Below, one piece after another: positions 41,601 through 53,600 of a stretch of DNA of 64,000 nt (the stretch's first letter is position 1; each line of letters begins with the position of its first letter). The DNA is from Hymenopus coronatus (taxonomy: Eukaryota > Arthropoda > Insecta > Mantodea > Hymenopodidae), in NCBI GenBank assembly GCA_030762935.1, contig CM060888.1, positions 114,711,468 to 114,775,467 of the forward strand, read 5' to 3'. Both the position numbers and the translations under genes were made by a program. The notes under the pieces were generated by a model that was not told the origin of the DNA, searched no databases, and saw only the letters and a program-made list of their open reading frames with translations.

Positions 41601-44600
41601 TGAATGTGTTGCATATCACTATGAACCTTATATGAGTCCAAGAAGTAGAGGTTTCATGTACTTGAATACGGAAGGATGCTTCTTTCAAAAATACACAGAA
41701 CAACATTTTTTCATGTTTCCTGAGAAATTCCATTTTGCAATTAGATTGCACCCCTTGAACATCTTTTTTTTCCGCTTTCTTACTAATGACAGGTGATTCA
41801 TGAAGAATTACAAATAACTGTGCATAATTTGCGTGATTGCATAGGCATTAGAGTGCAGGAATATGTGGTTACGCCTTTTGATCGCACAGCTCCAAGTATC
41901 TATAGCACCCCTTTTCTCTAATGTTTGTCCCTTCGGCATTTCCTTATTGAAGCTGATTCATCTGCATTATATATTTGATCTTCATTGAATATTTTGGCAT
42001 ATAATATATAGTAGTTTCTAAACATTTCAATCTTTTGAGCATGCTCAAGTTTCTCTTTACCATACCTACATTATTTTACGACTCACTATTTTATAGTGCT
42101 TTTTAAATGATACAGCCATAATGGGCTAGCTTTAAATGAGTTTTCAGCAATTTGCAGTTCATTTGCTTTTCTTGTTGCAATGTTTTGAAATCATGGTCTT
42201 TCACCATTGCATTTATTGAACGTCTCTGCAGGAACTATTGAAATGTATCATTCTGCAGTTTCTTCATCTTTTTCTTGAAAGCATTTTCACTTTCAATAAA
42301 TTCTTTCATTTTATGTAATTGTCTTTCACTTGTTAACCTTGTAAATCTACATTTCATTGTTGTCCATGACCTGTGATTAAACTTGTGTTTATAATGTTTT
42401 GGTTTTCCTGGAAGCAGCCATTAAGAAACAATATTCTTCTTTTCTTTGAAATTAATATCTCTAGAATTTTTTTCTTTGGTGATGGTGCCTACGTTGCGAC
42501 CTTTCCTGCTTGTCTGTGACCACGTACCTGCTCAAGTGAGTCCTCGGTGGTTTCCTGCCTTTGGGCTGTCTCTCCCTCTCTTCTGACACTGCGGTATCTG
42601 TGCCAGTGGCTGAAATATCTCTATCTCAGGGGGTGGAGAACAGAAAGGACAAAAAACATATTTGCTGACTCCTGTTTATTTTCTGGTTGTGAAGTCTACC
42701 TGGCATGTTCTTTTGATTTGATAATGCTGCGGTTCTCGTGGCTCGAGACCTTGCATGGTGTGGTAAGAATTTCTTACTTCTTAATTTTTTTTCACCCAGA
42801 TGCGAGCACCACTTTGGGTGATCTAAAATCACACGCGATTACTTCAATTTCTTTACTGTGCTTTCCTGCTTTGGCCGTTTTGCGCACTAGAGCATACTTT
42901 ACTAACAGAATGAAACGCACTAGCAACAAGATCTTGTGTTTTCCAGGCACCCATATTTATTTGGTTTTTAAACCTGGCTTTGCGCCTTAAAATCACCTGT
43001 TTATTGACCAAACATTTTTGCACCGGTTTCTTAATTTTCTGGCAGTTTGTAAGCTGTTAGCTTCCCATTAGCCGAAACTCATTTATTCCCGTAGATGTGG
43101 CAAATATCAAGAATTTCTGTGCCCTCCCTTGATCTTGTGCGTTGAACGGGAATTTTGGAATACAATAGCAACATAATGGTAAATTTCCTAGCGACTTTGG
43201 CCCCTTCTGAAATTGCTTGCGAGAAACTGCTTTCTCCTCTCAAAAGAACACCCCATGTTCACGCATATAATTGTTACATATATTCAGTTTTAGATATTGG
43301 TAATGAAATATCTGAAGTCCTATTATATTAATACAAATAAAAATAAACGCACACATTTACATTGCAAAAAAAAATAGTGATAAATAATTAAATGGCTGGG
43401 AAGAAATTTCCGCCTCTACGTGAACCTGATTTTATGGAATTACCAGTTTCTCCATCAGAAGATGATTGTAATTTTTCTTCTGACACCAAATTGCCAGAAA
43501 GGTCATCATCTTATTGTGGTTCAGTACTCTCAACATCTAGTGTCAGATTCCTATCTATATTTTACCACAGAGTTTTTCAACATCTGGCACATTTCTTTGG
43601 CTATATTACATTCCATTTCTACAATAACTGAAGCTATAGAGCCTTCTTTTTATTATTATTATTATTATTATTATTCTTCTTCTTCTTCTTCTTCTTCTTC
43701 TTCTTTTGCAACATATAAAACATTCATACTGCAGAACTACATGTCTCCAATTCAATTGAAGAATAAATAGTTGTGATTACAACTCCTATAACTACACGGT
43801 TGATCATATCACAATGTGCCTACTGTACTAGTTTGCAATCTAAGAGGCCCATTCTTTACGAATGAGTTGTAAAATTTGGCGGATATGTTTGTATAACACA
43901 GAATGTGACAATATAGTAAAAAGGGATATCCCCATGAGTATGTTTGCTTGTGAGATAGCTTCAGCCCTCTATAGCTTCCAGAAAAAGTTAGCTTTTAAGT
44001 GTACAAGTTGATGGTTGCGGCATCCAAATCAAAATCAGTTGTGCATTTTTTGTCCTATTACCTTCTGAAGCAAGGACCGCAAGCCCTGCAGCACTATTCT
44101 TCCCTAGAAAAGCCATTCCTTCAAGAATTTTTGGGTTATGAAATTATTCAAAATTATTCTGAGATTATAACGCTTGACGAGTAGAATGAAGAGGTAGGAT
44201 CAGATTGAAAAATTCAATGCCATAGCCAGTTTTTGTGCCATGTTAAATATACCACTCGCATGTAAGGTAATATTGAGGAGGCTTAAAATATTGGTTATTT
44301 CAAAGATAAATAATCAAGGATATGAATATATAAACCATATAAATTAGTTTTTTCCATTCATAAATCGGACATGTAATTGACATCCTACATAATTCGTTGA
44401 GAAGTTAAGATTAAAATGTAAGTATAAGATGGCTTTGTCCTAGTATATCCCTTCATAAGGGAATAAGTAATAACACTATTTTTGTTACTGTTTATCTTGA
44501 TTAGCATGGGGTAGTTAGAAGATTAAGCTTTTGTAAGAATGTTTTTGCAGAATATATAGAGAAACTCATACAAGTAAAATACATAAGATTTTTAGTTTTG

Positions 44601-47600
44601 ATTTTTTATAGTTTACTATCCCATGGTTATTTTTCTTTTCTTCTCTTTGTAAAGAGTTTGTTTTTAAAACTTTTAAAAAGAAAGAAAGTCAGTTCTCCTG
44701 GGGAGTAAACATTTTATTGTTGAAACAATGATTTGTGATATAAATATAATAATTTTCTAGAGTTCATTAGTCTTCGAGTATCATCTGTGATACTGCTCCT
44801 GAGTAAATATATTGCTCTTGTGTATCACACATAAGATACAAGATGTTGTATAAGTGAAGAGAATTAAAATATTGGTTATTTCAAAGGAAAACAATCAAAG
44901 ATAAGAATATTTAAACCATATAAATTATTTTGTTCATTCACAAATTGTACATATTATTGACATGCAACACAATTCGTCAAGAAGTATTAAAATGCCAGTA
45001 TAAGATGCGTATAAATAATACATTATATTCATCCATATGATTTTAGTAAAATAAATTTGAAATACAATTTAAAAAATTAACTTCAATGCTTTTTCTGCAC
45101 CATTAACACATCATAACATTGAAGATAGGATATTCAGCTCTACTGATTGGCTAGCATGCAAATGCCTTATGGAACCCACAACCAGATAAGCTGTTTCATA
45201 ACTGTGGGGCAAACAATTTGCTACTAGAAATATTCAGTTCAGTTTCAAGTTATTGTAAGTAACCAGAATTTTCTCAAAAAACACATATTATTTTCATCTG
45301 AATGTGTCATAAACATCAATATAAATGTAACTTAAAACTTTCCATTAAAGAGTTAATGCATTTTTGTTATAATTTTAATTACTATGGTTAACAAAATTTA
45401 AGATTTTTTAATGTTAAAAGTAGTAAAGTGGGTAGTTCTTATGGACTTTTTAGTGCTAATTTCAAATTTTTTACAGAATTTTTTATTAATCATAATTTTT
45501 AAGTAATTGCATGAATAACACTTCTGGTAGTTATACATTTTAATATGTTAGAGTACCTTTTACATACCTAAAATGAATGTGAATTAAATTTTTGCATGTA
45601 CTTTGCTTAAGGAATGTCTTTCTTGAGTGTCCAACAGTAGTCTGCTAATATATTTGGAGTCCATTTTCCCTAGTAGCCTCTTTCTATTTCAACAACGTCC
45701 TGATGGAAACGCTCACCATGTTTGTCGCTGATAGTGCTGAGTTCTTAACAAAGAAGTCAAGATGAGAGTCCAGCACATGTATTTTTAAAGATATATTTCA
45801 TTTCATGAATTTGTAATTCTCAATCAGCTCTCTGACAAGTTCTCTGTAGTGTTCAGACCTGTAGTTTCCTTGAGAGTTTATGACAATGTTTTTGAAAGGG
45901 AACCATGCAGATCACTCCTGCATATTTAACAGACATTCAAACCTAAATCTTTTTTAAGTTCTGTAATTTGGGGGCCAACAGATATTACCTATTTTATTTT
46001 TTTTGTTTCATTGATCTTTGGAAACTATATTTCAGGATCAGAAATGTACTCCTCTCATGATCCTTGCTTTCACAAAGTTCTTAATCAAACCTAATTTTAT
46101 GTGTAATGGAGGCAATAAGATTTTGTCAGCCCTTACAAGTGATTGATGAACATTTGCCTATCCTGTATTGCATTTGGGATATGTAAAGATAAGTTTTATG
46201 CATTTTGTGTTGAAATGTCTTACATAGTTTACATGTAAATTCACTTTTGACTTTACCTGTTAAATGTAGCTTTTTTGGACATAATAGGGTTTTGCCATGA
46301 TACTCTTCATATGTGGTTTGCATAGATTTTAATCAGCAAAATCTATATACTGTGATCTAAACCATTCTTTCTCTACTCCCTATTTGTTACATAAACAATC
46401 TGTTGGTTGGTCGTTATGGAAGACATGTCGAATAGCATGTTATGTGAAGCTCTTGTGTGAATACCATGTTGCAAGTATCATACCAGTAGACTCGTGCTGA
46501 TACTTGAAAGGGTAGGAGGAAAAGTGGCACTTCCCAGTCTTGTTTATGGTGAACATTATTTTCCTCTATCATTTTGAATATTGTGCTTCACCATCCTGTT
46601 CAACGAATGAAGGTTAATAGTACAGATTTTGGATACTCTGAGGCACTAGAGCAGTTTTTGCATTGGATTGGACTCAAAATTAGTGTTGGAGTTCTTGGGG
46701 GGGGGGGGACTCCAAACAAAGAAGTTGTTCACTAATCCATCAACCACAGTTAAATCCTCTTGATTGTGAATCACAAGACCTGAGGCCACTTGGTTTGAAA
46801 TAGTCTGTAACAGATCCCTGCATCTCTCCTAGAGAAGGCATGTGTCATGTCAATGGGGATTTGTTTAAAAAGCATTTGACATTGCACAATTGTGGTCCAT
46901 GTACCAGATGCATTGTTGACACCATCTCATTACATCACTTCGCTGATGTAGCTAGCAGAAGTGCTGACATACTTTCTCCAAGATCTTATTACACCAAGGT
47001 GCCTCTTGGTAATGTTGGCATGGGTATCCTTGAGAATTTTGTCCTTTGCCGTTTCACCTTTGTTTTCCTGTTCATGACCTCTTCAAAATACCATTCCTGA
47101 CTAACAAGGATTTCATTGTGCAGTAACTCTTATAATTTGGGTAAAGTTCATCCATGATTCTTTAGTCGTTATGTTGAGGAGCTCCAACTGCTCCATGCTC
47201 AAAATCTGTTCATCCCATATGAATGAATGAGTTTGTGAATACATTTATAACATCCAATTTCATTTAATAATTCTTACCTGCCTGGCTACTGTGGTGGTAG
47301 CATGTCTGCCTCACATTCAATAGGCTGCAAGTTCAAATCTTGCTTAGGGTGAATTACCTGGATAAGGTTTTTTGGGGGGTTTTCTCTCATCCTGAGAAGA
47401 CAAATATTGAGTAATTTTAAGCTCCATGGACCCTGAGATCATGTGAGCATAATTTCACCAATTTCATTCATCGACCAATATGACCAACCAGGTTAAAGGG
47501 CCTTTAGCTAAAAACAAATTAATTCTTGATTTTAAAATGCATATTCAGTTACAACTATTATAGTGGTATAATTGCTAGTATTTGTGTCATGCTTACAATT

Positions 47601-50600
47601 GTTGTATAACCAGGTGGCCTGATGTAAGGAAATGGGTATTTCATTTCTTAGCTATATTTTTATGATTGTGCTTGTTATATTTTATGTTCAATCATCTCAC
47701 AAAGACTTTTTGGAGTAATTGTAGCTTTAATGACTCTTAAAATTATGCTGGAAGGTATACAATATTTTCTCTAAACAAATCTCAGGAATTCATTTGATAG
47801 ATGTAGATGTCCATTATCTCATTTCTTTTTGTAATAAGCTTTCCTATTGCTTTAAACGTTAATATCAACTTCCACTATATGCTTTTGCTTATAAGTTAAA
47901 CATTTTCACTATTCAAAGAATAAGGTTAATAACTGAATAATTTGTGTTCAATTTTCAATTTTTATGATCAGAAGATTTAGGGCATAAAATTAAAAATTTA
48001 ATTTTTGAACTAAAGTCTACAAATGTTCTTGTTAATTTACTTCATTTTTAATGTCAAAGTCAATGCAGTGTTGGAATTATTTATTTATTTATTTTTTTTT
48101 TTATTTTATTTTTTTTTTTTTTGCTCTTGTGTTGGAAGCATGTTTTTTTGCTTAGATATCAACTCTGATTGTTTAGGTGCTGGAGGAAGAGGCTACAAGT
48201 AAAGAGCCAATTCCAGATGCGTTGCTTCCCAGTGTGATTGAATTTATTCAGGAATTTCCTGTATACCTACAGACTGTTGTGCAGTGTGCTCGTAAAACAG
48301 AAATTGCTCTCTGGCCATATCTTTTCTCAGCAGCTGGCAAACCAAAGGATCTATTCCAGGAGTGCCTTGTTAGCAAACAGCTGGACACAGCAGCATCATA
48401 TCTTATAATACTTCAGGTGAACTTAAATCATATTATTCATTATAAAAATTCAAAAGTTAATTTGTTGGAATTGTCAAATAGTTTATAAACATAGTATAAC
48501 CTTATTGGATGTAATTAGTAAATAGGAGAAAGTGAAATATCCTTTGTGGTACACTTGCACAATTTTTCTCTATCCATGATATTTCTTGTGCATCTATTGT
48601 GTATCATAATCTTCCTACAAAAATACTGTGTGTTAACAATACATTTTGACCAAGAAAAAGCTTAGGTATGTGAGATGGCAATGTTTTAAAAGCACTTTAT
48701 ATAAAATATAATTTTCATTCAGGCTTTGCAAGTGTGAAAAAGTATTTATAGCAAATATCCTTGCCTGTGTTTTGCTGCATAGCCATGTTTAAGAGAAGGA
48801 GAATTTACATGCTACTAGAGAATTTGACAAGCACATGAGAGCTACATATAAAAACATTTTCAGTTTCTTGTTGTATGTGAAGCACATGTTGTATTTATCC
48901 AAATATAAGACATCAAATGCAGAATTTAATTTTGGAATTCAGCTTATCTATATAGAAAGAAGGGATGCTAACTTAATTTTTCTGAAAATGATTCAAACAA
49001 CATGTGCATATATTTTGTGCAAACTGACAGACTCTTCAGCTGATTAAATAAGCTGGGGTATGTTGCATATAAAAATGTATTTCATAGAAATTAGGAATTT
49101 ATTAGCTTTATTTTAAATGATGAAACTGGAATGAGCCAAAAGGGGAAAATTCAGTTTGAGTTTCAATAAGCTATTTCTTTATCTTTATCAATCACTATGA
49201 AACTCTTACCACGTTCATCACTATTGCTTGCCTCACTTTTCTCATCAAATTTAAGTGCTTGTTGTATACTAGTATACAGATATAGATACAACAAGCACTT
49301 ACATTTGATGAGAAAATTGAGGCAAGCAATAGTGATGAACGTGGTGAGAGTTTCATAGTGATTGATGAAGATAAATGGATAAAACATTACATTTTCACAA
49401 TTATGCTGACTAAAGAAATAGCTTATTGAAACTCAAACTGAATTTTCCCCCTTTTGTATAAATGTTTATAAAAGTTAGTCATTATCATTTTTCATGATTT
49501 AAGCCTTTTGGCTCATTCCAGTTTCAGTAGGCAACTCTATATGCTGTAAATTTCTTGCACTAGATAAATCATATCACTCCGAATTATTTAATTAATACTG
49601 TCAAGATACAGAAGGATTTGTGTCACCAGAGGCTCAGATAGTTAAGATGCCTTTAATGATTGATGAACACTTAGTCATACTCATTTTCACAATAATTTCT
49701 TAGTTCTTGTTTGTTGTTTGACTGCATTTACTGTCAATAACCATATATTTTTCACTTTATATAGGAATTGTGCAATCTTCTTATTGTCTTTTTGAAACAT
49801 TACAATTACAGCTATATTTCCATTTATCTTAAACCATTTCTTATCAGTGTACTTTTTTCTCCAAATTTCAGTCCCTTTACATTTAAATATTATATGTTCC
49901 ATGTCTTCATTTCAACCGATTTTATGGAACACCCTTCCTTAAACCATTTAACCTCCATACTCGTGCTTTTACCCATGCAATACCTTCTTGCTCTTCCTTA
50001 TTTGTCACATCTATGTACTTTTCCTTTCGCCATGGTATATAAAAAACTAAAGGTCTCTTTTCAGTTATCTCACTAAATATTTTTTATATCTCTATATTCT
50101 TGCCAATTTCTAGGAATTATTCACATTATTTTTCTCTTCTTCTCCACATTTCTCCTAACCCACTACTTTCCAAGTTATTTCTGACAGTCTACCCATTCCT
50201 TGTTCTTTAAACTTTTCTCTTGAGATACTGTTTTAAAAATTCCTTTCTTCCAAGTTCAATTCTGTACCAAAATTTCAATGCCTTTTCCATAATCTTTCCC
50301 TTACTTGCTGCTCTACCCAGTTCTATATGTGCTACCTAACAGTAACCCATTCGGTAACCCAAGCATTTCTCTACAGAATTTCCTATGCACCTCATCTATG
50401 ACCTGCCAACCTCCTTTTATACTTCTATCCCATATAGCTTGTTACCTCAACCACCATATTGTATATATTTTTCTAACCATCTAATATACATCCAATGTTT
50501 AGTAAACTATCATCATCATCATCATCATCATCATTTGTATAAACTTTTTCTCTTCACTGTCCATTTCAATTTTTTTACTTTCTCTATACGTGCTATGTAC

Positions 50601-53600
50601 ATAGTGTATAGAGAAGGTATTGCATTGCACCCAAAAATATGATACCAAGATTTTACCAGAAGTACATGTTTTGAGACCACCTGAATCCAAAAACAGCATT
50701 TTTAGAATAATGTCTGTGTGTGTGTGTGTATATGTCTGTCTGTCTGTGTATGCGTATGTGTGTGTCTGTGGGCAGCATAGCTAAAAAACAAAAAGACCGT
50801 TAAATACCAAACTTGGTATTTAAGTTTGGTATCTTCCAAGGATGCGACCGAAGATTTTTAAGAAAATCCCCCCCCCCCCACCCCCAACTACCCTTTACAT
50901 GGAACAACTTTTGAAAATTTTGATTTTCTAAAGAATGGCTCTAACGATTTTGATTAAAATATTGTATATCAAAGATATATACCTACAAATAATATGTATA
51001 TCTTGAATTTTCTGGGAATAGCCTCTGAAGACTACTTTATTCTGGATGAATTTTACGGAATTTTGTGTATCAGGTAAACCATAAGAGATAGGCAAAAACT
51101 TACCAAACAAAAAATGTAGAGCACATTAAAACACACAATTTATGTTATATTTATTTTTTTTGTGGCATTGATTGTTTTTTTTAGATATTCCTTGTTTTTG
51201 GTTTCAGCCTTGAAAAACTTATATTTTTCTCATACAGGAATTTGTCAACTCTTGTCCATACAAAGAAAGAAATTTCAGTCACATAGCAACCAGCTTTTGA
51301 ATATCACTTTAACTTATGGTACTCCCTTTTTTCACTTCTACTTACAAGGAAGCAAGTAATAACTCTATTTCTGCTAATTTTTTCTCATTTAGCATGAAGT
51401 AAATAGAAGCATAAGCTTTTTAACAATAATTTGTTGCAGGTATGTAGAGAAAGTCATGTGAATGGAACACCTCAGATTTTTTTTTAATTTTAAATAAATA
51501 CCGATGCTCACTCCTACTCTCCTTCATGAATACTCTGCTCAAAAATGTTCTTTTGTCCCTTTTAAACTTAAATTTTTGCCGGGACATGTTTTGAAGGACT
51601 GGTTTTCTTCATTTTCAACCAGACACTGTTCTTGCCCATATTATACTCTCTCTTTCCTGCTTATTAGTTTTATCTGTATCATTCTCTTTCCCAAGCCCAT
51701 TTCGCCTTGACATAAAATTACAGTGATTTTTCCCAGTTAAATTGCTAAATAATTTTTGTACCACTATAACTTTGAAAAGTCTTGTTGCCTCTTTCCAAAA
51801 TCCTCAAACATATCTCTTTTCCTCCATGTATACCCAATCCATACCCTCTAAAATCATTTTTAAACTACTCAGCCACCCCCCAGTCAAACATGATTCTTGG
51901 TATATTAAACATTGCTTTACAAGGCTATCTTCACTTAAGTTTAAAATCCCATGCCAGTGTTTTAAAACTCTCTCCATAATCAAGCCTTTTATTATAACTC
52001 TTCCCATTTCTATTTGAGCAGTTTTATTTAGGAGTTAGTTACCACAACACAGCTGTGTTTGATGCCATGACATATGAGCAAATTGAGGATTAAACTTGAC
52101 ATCTTAGCAATGTTGTCTGTGAAATAAGCACATCAAAAATTCAATATTTTGTCTAGCTTCATCTGCCCTAGTTTAATATATCAATTTCAAACCATCTGCT
52201 AAAATGAATGACTACCAAATTCGTTGTTGATGGAGACAGATTGATAAGGTCCGCTCTAAAATTCCCCAAATTCTCATTGGTTCACCAGATAATATGCTGT
52301 ACACCAACTGCAAACATAAAGGACTTGGACTCCTAAGAGGTGGTTCAGAATTCTAACTTCAGTTCATCAATGCATTCTTTTCACTTTGGTAAGATCTGAT
52401 AATACCCAAATCTGTGCAGTTTAGAACTTGGACGATGAAATAAAAACATGATTTCATAATGGTATATCTGTTTTCGAACAGGAAACTTACAAGTTACAAA
52501 TGCACAGTGTAAATTAAGAGAACACAAATTTAAGGTACGTTATGGGCTTCCTCATTATGCCCTTTACCTGGAAGGTGCCAAGATGGAAACCACTGTTGGC
52601 AAAAATAGTACTTTTGCCATTTATAGTGCTAATAAGTCAGTGTTAACATTAATGCAATGTTGGACATTTTTTTTGTTGTTCAATTTTGTGTTAAAAGTAT
52701 TTTTTATTGCTTACACATCAACTCTTGATTGTTTAGATGCTGCAGGAAGTGGCTACAAAGAAAGAGCCAATTCCAGATGCATTACTTCCCTATGTGATTG
52801 AATTTATTCAGACTGTTATGCAGTGAACTACTATAAACAGAAGCACTATTAACAGTGAAGTATTCTTCATGTTGGAGTTATATTGAGTCACACTTATTTA
52901 CACTAAAAATCTCCACTTAATATGTTAAAAAACACTGAAACATTTTCCAGGACATTCACCCTCTGCTGAAGAAGAGGGCGAATGTCCTGGAAAACGTTTC
53001 AGTGGTTTTTAACATATTAAGTGGAGATTTTTTAAGTGTAAATAAGTATGACTCAATACAACTCCAACATAAGGCTGAATTGTTAGTTTTAGCCTTTTAA
53101 TTTAACTCTCTCAAACTTTTTTATATATAACTTTAACAGTGTCTTTTTGAGGTGTTAAGAATTTGAAATTTAATTAGCAAAGGTGTACTAATATATGATT
53201 TTGCTTAATCCAATAGAATCTTGAACCCTCTACAGTTAGTAGACAATATGCAACTCTTCTGCTGGATGCGGCCCTAGACCAATGCAAATGGGAATTATCC
53301 AAAGACTTGGTGCGATTTCTGAGGGCCATTGGTAAGGCATGTATTAATAAGTTTGTGATTACAATTGTTATGTTCAATGTAAAACATTTCATAAAGCTTC
53401 AAGTGATATTTAATTATAGATCCAAATGATGTTGAATCTCCAAGAGCATCTTTCATTCTGCCGTCCAAATATGGAATGAATCCTCAAACACCACCCGTTA
53501 GCCCAAATGAAGAGGATTTGTCCCTGGTTCTAGGAACTATGCAGGTTAGTGGTTTTCTGTATTTCCATTTGTGGGTATTTGCTTAAAAAACAAAATGAAA

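Noticed and set aside
52583..52801. Open frame of 72 codons over the decayed exon
   Set aside because: It is in a different frame from the RIC1 similarity. The true similarity is the exon duplicate described.
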